This document shows positions 17,119-24,607 of a stretch of DNA of 64,000 bases, one piece after another (within the stretch, counting starts at the first letter, position 1; each line of letters begins with the position of its first letter). Both the position numbers and the translations under genes were made by a program. Source of the stretch: Amycolatopsis jiangsuensis (GTDB lineage: Bacteria > Actinomycetota > Actinomycetes > Mycobacteriales > Pseudonocardiaceae); contig NZ_JACHMG010000001.1 of the NCBI RefSeq assembly GCF_014204865.1, positions 6,102,501 to 6,166,500 on the forward strand, in the 5' to 3' direction. The notes below the pieces were generated by a model. It saw nothing but the letters and a program-made list of their open reading frames with translations, was not told the origin of the DNA and did no database searches.

Positions 17119-18005
17119 TGGTGTTCCGCGAACTGGCAGTGCTGAGCATTCGCGAGGGAAAGATCCTGCGCGTCGACGTGACCGACGGCCACGTCTCGAC
17201 GATCTACGATCGAGCCGGTCCCACTCCCGACGGTGTGGTACTGGTGGACGACACCCTTTACTGGACGACCATGGGAGCGCCCACTTTCGACCCGGCACGT
17301 CCGTCCTCTTCGGACCCGTTGTTCTCCGGTGCCGATGGTGGCCTGCACGCGGTCCGCCTGGACGGCACCGGCGCCCGCGATCTCCTCGACCGCGGCGTCA
17401 TCACCACCGGAAAACAACTGGCCTACCAAGGGCTCCTGTACTGGGGCGATCGCGAGGGCTGCCGCGTCTCCCGGGCGCGCACGGACGGGTCCGAGCTGAC
17501 CGATCTCGTCGTGAACGACCCGGACGACACCGGGACGCAGGAATGCGTGGGCGTCGCGGTCGACTCCGAACACCTGTACTGGACCCAGAAAGGCCCCGCG
17601 AAGGGTGGCCTGGGCCGGATCCTGCGCGCCGGGCTGGATCTCCTGCCGGGCGAGACCGCCGCGCACCGCGGCGACATCGAAACCCTGTGGGACCGCCTGC
17701 CCGAGCCGATCGACCTGGAACTGCACGGCCCGTACCTCTACTGGACCGACCGAGGCGCCGAACCGCGAGGCAACACCCTCAACCGCGCCCCGATACCGCG
17801 TCCCGGCGAACAGCCCGCCGAACCGGAAATCCTGGCGGGCGGCTTCACCGAGACGATCGGCCTCGCCGTGGACGACGACGTGGCCTACGTCTCCGACCTC
17901 GGCGGCCGCCTCACGGCCGTCCCCCTCCCGGAATCCGCCGGCGGCCCACCCCGGGTGATCGCCGAACTGGGACAACGACTGTCGGGCATCGCGGGGATCG
18001 GCTGA
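17118..18005 (+). CDS. YWTD-type beta-propeller protein
   Basis: About 295 residues with repeated LDL-receptor class B-like motifs: LYWTT, LYWGD, LYWTQ and LYWTD at roughly 40-50 residue intervals, plus VAYVSD in the last blade. This predicts a six-bladed propeller. No signal peptide is evident, so it is likely cytoplasmic. The ATG lies in TAATG at the CoA-transferase stop; GGAGG just before could instead serve the GTG at 17121. Position at the end of the acyl-CoA operon suggests a lactonase-like or binding role, but no catalytic residues can be assigned. Confidence 0.7.
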   Translation: MVFRELAVLSIREGKILRVDVTDGHVSTIYDRAGPTPDGVVLVDDTLYWTTMGAPTFDPARPSSSDPLFSGADGGLHAVRLDGTGARDLLDRGVITTGKQLAYQGLLYWGDREGCRVSRARTDGSELTDLVVNDPDDTGTQECVGVAVDSEHLYWTQKGPAKGGLGRILRAGLDLLPGETAAHRGDIETLWDRLPEPIDLELHGPYLYWTDRGAEPRGNTLNRAPIPRPGEQPAEPEILAGGFTETIGLAVDDDVAYVSDLGGRLTAVPLPESAGGPPRVIAELGQRLSGIAGIG

Positions 18006-18012
18006 TTCGGTA

Positions 18013-18594
18013 TTACTTGTTCCAGACCAGCACCTTGCTGGTGACGGTGTTACCGCTCACTCCCAGCACCTCGATGCGGAAAATCCGGCCCTCGGCGGTT
18101 TTTCCGCATACGATGTTGCCCTTGACCAGCTCACCGGTACGGGAGTCGCCACGCTCGGCCACCGCCGAGGCGCATTCGTCCTTGCCCGGAAGCGAGTCGG
18201 TCTGCCATTCCGCCAGCTTCGCCGCCTCGCCGTACGCCACGAGGTCCAGGTAGAAAGGGGCGATGTACTTCTCCGCCAGATAGATCGGCTTCTTGAAATC
18301 GAGGTTGTACCTGCCCCACTCGATGTCCTCGGACGAATAGACTCCGGGATCGGCGTTCACCGGGCTGGTCGAGCTGGGCGTGATGGCGGCCGATGACGGC
18401 GCGGCCGCGGTGACAGTGACAGTCGCCGGTGGCGGTGTCACCGTGGCTGGCGTGGCCGGTTGTGCTTGCGGAGCACTCGACCGGCCGATGAAGATTCCGG
18501 CTACAGCCGTGATCAGCGCGGCAACGGCGGCGATCCACTTGTGGCCTTCGCCCCACCAGCTTTTTTTCGCTGGTTGTTCCTCGTTCTCGCTCAT
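18013..18594 (-). CDS. membrane-anchored protein with extracytoplasmic domain, function unknown
   Basis: 193 residues: a polar N-terminus, one membrane helix (about residues 20-41, WIAAVAALITAVAGIFIGR), a Pro/Thr/Ala/Ser-rich linker of about 50 residues, then a compact domain of about 110 residues containing two Cys (KDECASAV and NIVCGK) that could form a disulfide. The topology is N-in, C-out. I do not recognise the domain. It converges with the propeller gene; the stop codons are 8 bp apart. Confidence 0.7.
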   Translation of the reverse strand: MSENEEQPAKKSWWGEGHKWIAAVAALITAVAGIFIGRSSAPQAQPATPATVTPPPATVTVTAAAPSSAAITPSSTSPVNADPGVYSSEDIEWGRYNLDFKKPIYLAEKYIAPFYLDLVAYGEAAKLAEWQTDSLPGKDECASAVAERGDSRTGELVKGNIVCGKTAEGRIFRIEVLGVSGNTVTSKVLVWNK

Positions 18595-18763
18595 CTGACG
18601 CCCTCCCCTGGGTCAGTCTTGGCGAAAACTGTAGAGCCAGCCGGTCAACCCGTGCCTGGGGGATCAGTTCCGGCCGGCTCGCCGCCCAGCGTCTGTGGGC
18701 TCGACCTGGACCTGCAGCCGGTTACCGGCTCCCGTTCTCTGCGGTGTGGTCAGCCCGTTGCGA

Positions 18764-18893
18764 TCAGCGACGCCGGTTGCGGCGACTCCGCCGTGGCCGG
18801 CCGGAGGAGAGCACAGCGTCGATCAGGGTGAGCGCGCCCGCGTCGAGCAGCGTCTGGGTCGCGAGAGGACCCAGCTGGAGTGAGGCAGTCATG
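18764..18893 (-). pseudogene. short, probably truncated or frameshifted reading frame
   Basis: An ATG at 18893 overlaps the SDR stop (ATGA) and opens 42 codons. The first 30 or so look protein-like (MTASLQLGPLATQTLLDAG), after which the frame turns into Arg repeats and stops. A different frame continues with balanced composition (GHGGVAATGVADRNG) for about 45 more codons. This fits a gene truncated and frameshifted after coupling to the SDR. The original function is unknown. Confidence 0.35.
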
Positions 18894-19677
18894 CGACCTT
18901 GAGTGAGCCGCCGTCCACTGTCCAGTTGGAGCCGATCGCGCTGGGCATCGTGGGGGAGGCCAGGAGCAGCACGGCGCGGGCGATCTCGGCCGGGTCGATC
19001 AGCGCGCTGGTCAGCATGCCGGCCTCCTTCGGCAGCACCGCCAGCAGTGTCTCGTGGTCGAGTCCCAGATGGGTCGCCAGTTCGGCGCCGAAACCGTCCT
19101 CGCCGGTGAGCATCGGGGTGTGGGTTCCGGACGGCGTGACGACGTTGACCCGGACGCCCGATTCCGCGACCTGCTCGGCCAAACCGCGGGAGAACGCGTT
19201 GAGTGCGGCCTTGGCGGCCGAGTAGGACAGCGGTGCCCCGCGCGGATCGCGGGCGTTCCGGGAGCTGATGTTGACCACCGCGCCGCGGGACCTGACCAGC
19301 GCGGGCAGCGCTGCCCTGGTCGTCTCGACGGCCGCGACGAGGTTCAGCGCCAAGGCACTCGCCCACGTCGCGGCGGTGCCACCGAAGGGATCGGCGAGCA
19401 TTTCCGCGGACGCGGTACCGCCGCCGGCGTTGTTGACGACGGCGTCCAGGCGTGGGTCCAGTTCGAGCACCTTCTCGACCATCCGTCGCGGGCCGTCGGG
19501 TTCGGCGAGGTCGGCGGGGACGAACGTGGCCCCGGTGGCCTCGAGTTCGGGGGTCGTCCTCCGGGACACGGCGATGACCTCGGCGCCCTCGCCCTGGAAG
19601 GCCTGGACGATCGCCAGTCCGATTCCTCTGCTCGCCCCGGTGACGAGGACGCGTGTGCCGTCGAGTTCGAGATCCAT
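18889..19677 (-). CDS. short-chain dehydrogenase/reductase
   Basis: A 262-residue classical SDR. It has the NAD(P)-binding TGASRGIG, the structural NNAGGG motif, the catalytic Ser in VNISSRNARD and YSAAKAAL with the Tyr-x3-Lys pair. Cofactor preference cannot be fixed. It is transcribed divergently from a TetR gene, with a strong promoter and an overlapping inverted repeat in the gap, so it is very likely the target of that repressor. Substrate unknown. Confidence 0.9.
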   Translation of the reverse strand: MDLELDGTRVLVTGASRGIGLAIVQAFQGEGAEVIAVSRRTTPELEATGATFVPADLAEPDGPRRMVEKVLELDPRLDAVVNNAGGGTASAEMLADPFGGTAATWASALALNLVAAVETTRAALPALVRSRGAVVNISSRNARDPRGAPLSYSAAKAALNAFSRGLAEQVAESGVRVNVVTPSGTHTPMLTGEDGFGAELATHLGLDHETLLAVLPKEAGMLTSALIDPAEIARAVLLLASPTMPSAIGSNWTVDGGSLKVA

Positions 19678-19715
19678 GACTGCTCTCCTGTTCGCTCACG
19701 AGGTGGTTCCTCAAC

Positions 19716-19743
19716 TGATACTCGCATGTATCATTTAAGTCAA
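19716..19743 (-). promoter_or_regulatory. SDR promoter with overlapping TetR operator
   Basis: On the minus strand a -35 TTGACT and a -10 TATCAG are separated by exactly 17 bp. Within the spacer and -10 lies the inverted repeat TGATAC-TCGCAT-GTATCA (19716-19733, 6-bp arms, 6-bp spacer). A repressor bound here would block RNA polymerase. The divergent TetR gene begins at 19799. Confidence 0.65.
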
Positions 19744-19798
19744 CAAGTGGTGCACCAATGCTCCAGCGATAGCATGGTCGCCGCCAGTGGGAGGTGGA

Positions 19799-20419
19799 AT
19801 GACTGCCGAAGCGAAGCCGCGACGGGTGCGGGCGGACGCGGAACGCAGTGCGGCCCGCATCCTCGAGGCGGCGGAGGAAGTGCTCGCCGCGGACCCGAAC
19901 GCGAGCCTCGAGCAGATCGCCGACGCCGCCGGGCTCACCCGCGTCACCGTGCACCGTCGGTTCAGCTCCCGGCAGGTGCTGCTGGAGGCCCTGAACGAGC
20001 GGTTCAACGAGCGGTACCTGCTGGCGCTGAAGCAGGCGCGGGTGGCGACGGCGCCGCCGCTGGCAGCACTGCACCGGGCGACCGAGATCGTTCTCGACTT
20101 CAAGCTCAGCCGGCGCGCCGCGCTCGTGCGGGTGTCCGATCCGCGGACCGGTGGCCCGATCCTCGCTCCTGAGGTGGTCGAAGGGATCGAACTGCTGTTC
20201 TCGCGGCTGCACGCGGCCGGCGTGATCACCGCCGCCGACCCGTCCTGGTGCAGTCAGGTGTATGTGGCGCTGCTGTGCGAGGTGGAACGGCGGCCCGTCG
20301 AGACGCTGGGTCTGAGCACGACGGACGATCCGATCGAAGAGGTGGGCGCGAGAACGGACCTGCTCACCCGTACCGTGCTCGGCGCCCTCGGCGGAAACGG
20401 CGACGCGCTCCTGCGGTGA
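19799..20419 (+). CDS. TetR-family transcriptional regulator
   Basis: About 206 residues from the ATG at 19799, preceded by GGGAGG at good spacing. The HTH is SLEQIADAAGLTRVTVHRRFSSR; the C-terminal domain is the helical ligand domain. It sits divergently to the SDR gene with a palindrome in the shared gap, so autoregulation and SDR control are likely. The ligand is probably an SDR substrate or product, by analogy with other such pairs. Confidence 0.87.
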   Translation: MTAEAKPRRVRADAERSAARILEAAEEVLAADPNASLEQIADAAGLTRVTVHRRFSSRQVLLEALNERFNERYLLALKQARVATAPPLAALHRATEIVLDFKLSRRAALVRVSDPRTGGPILAPEVVEGIELLFSRLHAAGVITAADPSWCSQVYVALLCEVERRPVETLGLSTTDDPIEEVGARTDLLTRTVLGALGGNGDALLR

Positions 20420-20506
20420 CAGCTCCGGCACCGGACGCGGCGACCCCACGCGGACGAATCATCATCGGACGGCCCGGCAGCGAGTAACCAACCAGATGCG
20501 GCTGAT

Positions 20507-20538
20507 TCTCGGGTAGCGACTTACGTAGCTACCCGAGA
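20507..20538. terminator. perfect stem-loop between the TetR and trypsin genes
   Basis: TCTCGGGTAGC (20507-20517) pairs exactly with GCTACCCGAGA (20528-20538) around a 10-base loop. There is no U run. It may end the TetR transcript or act as a regulatory site for the protease gene 57 bp downstream. Confidence 0.5.
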
Positions 20539-20595
20539 CCCGCTTTGTCCTGATCTGCTCGACAGTGCCCTCACTGGTCCCCGAAGGGAGATGTC

Positions 20596-21396
20596 ATGCA
20601 GGTAGACCGTTCACTCATTCGGCGTACGACGTTGGCGCTGAGCGCCGCCGCGGCCGCGGGTGCGCTGGCGCTGGGCGGTGCCCCGGGCGCTTCCGCCGAC
20701 AGCGGACCGCTGATCGTCGGCGGAACGCCCACCACGATCGAGGACTTCCCGTCCACGGTCATCTTCAACGTGGACGGTGCCCAGCACTGCGCCGGGACCC
20801 TGGTCGCGGCGAACAAGGTGCTGACCGCGGCGCACTGCACCGACGGCGTCCAGGTGTCCTCGATGGAGATCATCGCCGGCCAGACCAACTTCAGCGACAC
20901 TTCCGGCGAGAAGGCGGGGGTGAGCGACGTCTGGCAGAACCCCGACTTCGACGGCAGCGGCATGCAGCACGACAACTCCGTGCTCACGCTGGACAAGGAG
21001 CTGTCCGCCAAGCCCGCGACGCTGGTGCAGTCGGCCGATGACCCGGCCTACCAGGCGGATGCCGAGCTGACCGTGGTCGGCTGGGGCGCGACCTCGGAAG
21101 GCGGTGACGTCTCCGATCAGCTGCAGAAGGTGACCGTCCCGGTCGTGGACAACGACAGCTGCGCCGAGTCGTACTCCTCGAGCGAGTACAGCTATGACAA
21201 GGCCTCGATGTTCTGCGCCGGCGTGCCCGAGGGTGGCAAGGACTCCTGCCAGGGCGACTCCGGTGGCCCGGCCTACGTCGACGGCAAGGTCGCCGGCATC
21301 GTGTCCTGGGGCAAGGGCTGCGCCGAAAAGGGCTACCCCGGCGTGTACACGAACGTGGGCAACGACTACTCGGTGCTCAGCCAGCAGATCGGCTGA
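20596..21396 (+). CDS. secreted trypsin-like serine protease (S1 family)
   Basis: A 266-residue prepro-protease. Signal peptide about residues 1-34 (RR near 9-10, hydrophobic AL/A-rich core, ASA-D cleavage), short propeptide, then mature IVGG at 40-43. Catalytic triad: His80 in TAAHC, Asp126 in QHDNSV, Ser222 in GDSGGP. Asp216, six residues before the Ser, occupies the trypsin S1 position, predicting cleavage after Arg or Lys. Six Cys would form three disulfides. Activated by cleavage before IVGG. GAAGGGAG precedes the ATG. It resembles extracellular trypsins of Streptomyces and Amycolatopsis. Confidence 0.93.
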   Translation: MQVDRSLIRRTTLALSAAAAAGALALGGAPGASADSGPLIVGGTPTTIEDFPSTVIFNVDGAQHCAGTLVAANKVLTAAHCTDGVQVSSMEIIAGQTNFSDTSGEKAGVSDVWQNPDFDGSGMQHDNSVLTLDKELSAKPATLVQSADDPAYQADAELTVVGWGATSEGGDVSDQLQKVTVPVVDNDSCAESYSSSEYSYDKASMFCAGVPEGGKDSCQGDSGGPAYVDGKVAGIVSWGKGCAEKGYPGVYTNVGNDYSVLSQQIG

Positions 21397-21412
21397 CGCG
21401 CACGTGGTTTCC

Positions 21413-21448
21413 CGTTCCCGGTGCCGCGGATCAGCGGCACCGGGAACG
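21413..21448 (+). terminator. terminator hairpin of the trypsin gene
   Basis: A perfect 15-bp stem, CGTTCCCGGTGCCGC with its complement, around a 6-base loop, 17 bp after the protease stop. No U tract follows, as is common in actinobacteria. Confidence 0.75.
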
Positions 21449-21690
21449 GCTGTCCGATCAGCGGGGCACCGGGCTCACCCCGTGCAGGGCCGCGAGAATG
21501 CGAACAACGGCGGCCGGGAGTGAACCGAACAGAAATGGCACGACCCGCTGACTCGCCCCGGATGCACGGTCACGTCATTGACTTCCACCGCCCCGCCCCA
21601 GTGGGTGATCGAAGCAGCAGCCGACACCACGACGGCGTAGCAGCCACCAGGTTGAAGAACTCCACTGTGGACAGTGTGCAGCAGACAAGA

Positions 21691-22662
21691 CTAGAAGTCG
21701 ATGAGCACCTTGAGCTGCGCCCGGTCGGTGAGCGCCGTCGTCAGCGCGGTCACGGCCTCGGCGAACGGAAACCGCGCCGTGACGAGCGCCGCCAGGTCCA
21801 CCTGTCCGCTCGCGGCCAGCGCGATCGCCGTCGCAAACGCTCCCGGGCCGTACCGGAAGCAGCCACGCACGTCGAGTTCCTGGCGCTGTAGCAGCTGCAG
21901 CGGAAACGCCGGCGCGGGCTCACCCGGCACGCCCACCAGCACGAGCGTGCCGCCCGGCACCAGCGCCGCCGCGGCGGTCCGGATGGCCGCGGGCGCACCC
22001 GAGCAGTCGAAGGCCACGTCGCACGGCCCCGGTTCCCCGGTCGTGGCGCCCAGCGCGCCGGCGGCGGCGAGCCGCTGCGGCGAAACGTCCGTGACCACCA
22101 CGTCCGCCGCGCCCTGAGCACGGGCGGCCTGCAGCACGAGCAGCCCGATCGGCCCCGCCCCGGTGACGAGCACCCGCCGTCCCGCGACCGGGCCACCGCG
22201 CCGCAACGCCCAGGTCGCCACCGCGAGCGGCTCGATCAACGGCGCCACCTCGTCGGACACCGCAGGGGGCAGCGGGTGCGCGAACTGCGCCGGCACCACC
22301 ACACTCTCGCGGAGCAGACCGTGCGCAGGCGGCGAACCGAGGCAGGTGTGGTCCGGACAGACGTTGTAGTGGCCGGCCAGGCAGACCGGGCAGCGCAGGC
22401 ACGGCGCCGCCGGCTCGATCGCCACGCGCTGCCCGGCCCGTTCCCCCTCGGTGATCACGCCGAACCCTTCGTGGCCCAGCACCGTCGGCGCCGTGACGAC
22501 GGTGGCGCCGTTGCGCCCGTCGGCGAAATAGTGCAGGTCTGAACCGCACAAGCCGACGCCCCGCACCGCCACGCGCACCCGGCCGGGCACGAGGTCCTCC
22601 GGGGGTACCGAACCGAACCGGAGATCGCGGGCGCCGTGCAGCAGCACCGCCGCACCAGTCAT
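21691..22662 (-). CDS. zinc-dependent alcohol dehydrogenase (idonate/sorbitol-type)
   Basis: A 323-residue medium-chain dehydrogenase. Catalytic zinc ligands: Cys in VGLCGSDLHYF, GHEGFGV (His, Glu). Structural zinc cluster CLRCPVCLAGHYNVCP. The nucleotide-binding motif is VTGAGPIGLLVLQ, pointing to NAD. It resembles L-idonate 5-dehydrogenase and related polyol dehydrogenases. The start ATG at 22662 overlaps the transporter stop (ATGA). It is the last gene of the hexuronate operon and probably oxidises a sugar acid or polyol that feeds mannonate or fructuronate; the exact substrate is not certain. Confidence 0.87.
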   Translation of the reverse strand: MTGAAVLLHGARDLRFGSVPPEDLVPGRVRVAVRGVGLCGSDLHYFADGRNGATVVTAPTVLGHEGFGVITEGERAGQRVAIEPAAPCLRCPVCLAGHYNVCPDHTCLGSPPAHGLLRESVVVPAQFAHPLPPAVSDEVAPLIEPLAVATWALRRGGPVAGRRVLVTGAGPIGLLVLQAARAQGAADVVVTDVSPQRLAAAGALGATTGEPGPCDVAFDCSGAPAAIRTAAAALVPGGTLVLVGVPGEPAPAFPLQLLQRQELDVRGCFRYGPGAFATAIALAASGQVDLAALVTARFPFAEAVTALTTALTDRAQLKVLIDF

Positions 22663-23972
22663 GCCGCCACTACCCGTGCCTGGTGGGACACCGGAAGCGG
22701 CTCCACCTTGCGCAGGCCGAAGCCGTAGACGAGCGCGCCGACCACCGCGACCCCGCCGGAGACCAGCAGCGGCACCACGTACGACCCGCCGGCCAGCGAC
22801 ACCAGCGCGCCGGTGATCAGCGGGCCGCTGACCCCGGCGATGTTCGACGCGAAGTTCTGGATCCCGGCCAGCGAGGACACCTGGTGCGGGGTCGGCGCGA
22901 CGTCCGCGGGCAGCGACGCGATCGACGCACCGGCGAACGCGAGGCTGGCGTAGCTCACCGACAACAGCGCCAACGCGACGCCGGCGCTGTCCACCAGCAC
23001 CGCCGCGCCGATCACCGACGACAGCAGCAACCCGCCGACCAGGCACGTCTTGCGTGCGCGGGTCAGCGACCAGCCGCGGCGCAGCAGCGCGTCGGAGGAG
23101 TACCCGCCGAGCGCGGAGCCGGCGATCGCCACGAGACCGGGGATGGTGCCGAAGATCCCGAGCTTGAGCAGGTCGAAGCCGCGCTCCGAAACGAGGTAGC
23201 TGGGAAACCACGTGATGAAGAAGAACAGCACGTAGTTGAGGCAGAAGAAGCCGATCATCATCGCCCACACCGTGCGGTAGCGGAAGAGCGTTCGCCACCG
23301 CACCTTCGGACCGTGACCGGCCTCCGCCTCGGCGAAGCGGGCGCCACCCTCGACAAGCTTCGCGCGCTCCTCGGCGGTGAGTTTGGGGTGCTTGTCCGGG
23401 TCGCGGTAGGTGGTGAACCACAGCGCGACCCACAGCAACGCCAGCGCGCCGGTGAACGCGAACGCCCACCGCCAGCTCAGCGCCGCGACCAGCGCCGACA
23501 CCAAGGGCAGCGCCAGCACGGCGCCGATCCGCGAACCGTTGTCCCACACGCTGTTCGCGAAGCTGCGCTCCGAGCGCGGGAACCAGTTGCTGACCACCTT
23601 CGCGCACCCGGGGTAGCCGACCGACTCGCCGAGCCCGAGCACCAACCGGGCACCGATGAGCAGCGTGCCGTTGCGGATGAGGCCGACGCTCATCGTCACC
23701 GCGCCCCACACGAACGCGCCGATGCCGAACACCCGCCGTACGCCGTGCTTGTCGATCAGCGCACCGGCGGGCAGCTGCGCCAGCGCGTAGGTGATGAAGA
23801 ACGCGCTCAGCGCGAAGCCTTGCTCGCCGGGGGTGAGCTCGAGGTCTTCGGACATGAACGGCAGCGCCACGCTCAGCGTGGTGCGGTCGACGTAGTTGAC
23901 GACGAACGACAGGCTGCACAACCCGGCCATGTACCAGCGCAGGTTGTGGCCCCAGGGGGACCTGGTGGGCAT
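22659..23972 (-). CDS. MFS transporter, anion:cation symporter type (sugar-acid uptake)
   Basis: About 437 residues with twelve predicted helices. Motifs typical of the ACS/hexuronate-galactonate group: NYVDRTTLSVALPFM in helix 1, GALIDKHGVRRVFG between helices 2 and 3, and GLGESVGYPGCAKVVSNWFPRSER. These transporters import hexuronates or aldonates with protons. ATG at 23972 (MPTRSPWG) is preferred over a TTG at 23993. Located between eda and the alcohol dehydrogenase, it is the likely uptake route of the operon, perhaps replacing a transporter now reduced to a fragment at 27252-27566. Confidence 0.88.
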   Translation of the reverse strand: MPTRSPWGHNLRWYMAGLCSLSFVVNYVDRTTLSVALPFMSEDLELTPGEQGFALSAFFITYALAQLPAGALIDKHGVRRVFGIGAFVWGAVTMSVGLIRNGTLLIGARLVLGLGESVGYPGCAKVVSNWFPRSERSFANSVWDNGSRIGAVLALPLVSALVAALSWRWAFAFTGALALLWVALWFTTYRDPDKHPKLTAEERAKLVEGGARFAEAEAGHGPKVRWRTLFRYRTVWAMMIGFFCLNYVLFFFITWFPSYLVSERGFDLLKLGIFGTIPGLVAIAGSALGGYSSDALLRRGWSLTRARKTCLVGGLLLSSVIGAAVLVDSAGVALALLSVSYASLAFAGASIASLPADVAPTPHQVSSLAGIQNFASNIAGVSGPLITGALVSLAGGSYVVPLLVSGGVAVVGALVYGFGLRKVEPLPVSHQARVVAA

Positions 23973-23989
23973 CGGAAACTCCGTTGTTC

Positions 23990-24607
23990 TCAATGGCTAC
24001 TGACGAGTGCGGCCAATCGGGTGAGCTCCGCCCAGTCGCCGCGGGCGACGAGCGGCGCCGGGGTGAGCCGGCTGCCGCCGGCACACGGCACAGTGGACAG
24101 TGCGAGGTAGTCCGCGAGGTTGGCTGCGGTGATCCCGCCCGTCGGGCAGAACCGCACGTGCGGCAGCGGTCCCGCCAGCGCTCGCAGGAAAGCCGGGCCG
24201 CCGCCGGCTTCGGCCGGAAAGAACTTCAATTCGGTGAGCCCGCGCTCCAGCACGGCCAGCACCTCGCTCACCGTGGCGACGCCAGGCAGCACGGGCACGC
24301 CCTCGGCGAGCATCGCGTTCAGCAGCGTCGGCGGCGAACCGGGGGAGACGAGGAACCGCGCCCCCGCGGCGACGGCCCGTTCGGCCTGCGCCGGTGTCAC
24401 GATCGTGCCGGCACCGACCACGATGTCCGGGACTTCGGCGGAGATCCGTTCGAGGCCGGCGAACGCCGCGGGCGTGCGCAGCGTCAGCTCGAGCGTGCGG
24501 AGTCCACCCGCCAGCAACGCTTTTGCCAGCGGCACGGCCTGTTCGGCGTCCTCGAGCACGACCACCGGGAGCACCGGGCCGAGCTCCATCAGCTCACCCG
24601 CGTCCAT
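23990..24607 (-). CDS. eda: 2-dehydro-3-deoxy-phosphogluconate (KDPG) aldolase
   Basis: Cleaves KDPG to pyruvate and glyceraldehyde 3-phosphate. 205 residues from the ATG at 24607. Family features: LELTLRTP with the catalytic-region Glu, VGAGTIVTP, and ELKFFPAE with the Schiff-base Lys, then CPTGGI for phosphate binding. It overlaps the uxuB coding sequence by 14 bp, so the two are translationally coupled. In this operon it completes ManD-UxuB hexuronate breakdown, provided KDG is phosphorylated by a kinase encoded elsewhere. Confidence 0.92.
   Translation of the reverse strand: MDAGELMELGPVLPVVVLEDAEQAVPLAKALLAGGLRTLELTLRTPAAFAGLERISAEVPDIVVGAGTIVTPAQAERAVAAGARFLVSPGSPPTLLNAMLAEGVPVLPGVATVSEVLAVLERGLTELKFFPAEAGGGPAFLRALAGPLPHVRFCPTGGITAANLADYLALSTVPCAGGSRLTPAPLVARGDWAELTRLAALVSSH

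Noticed and set aside
18764..20449. 561-codon minus-strand frame across the SDR and TetR genes
   Set aside because: It runs antisense through TetR and its content is Arg/Gly-rich; SDR and TetR frames have clear motifs.
21691..24084. Fusion of MFS and alcohol dehydrogenase
   Set aside because: The long frame reads through the transporter gene in a different frame; the dehydrogenase has its own ATG at 22662 overlapping the transporter stop.
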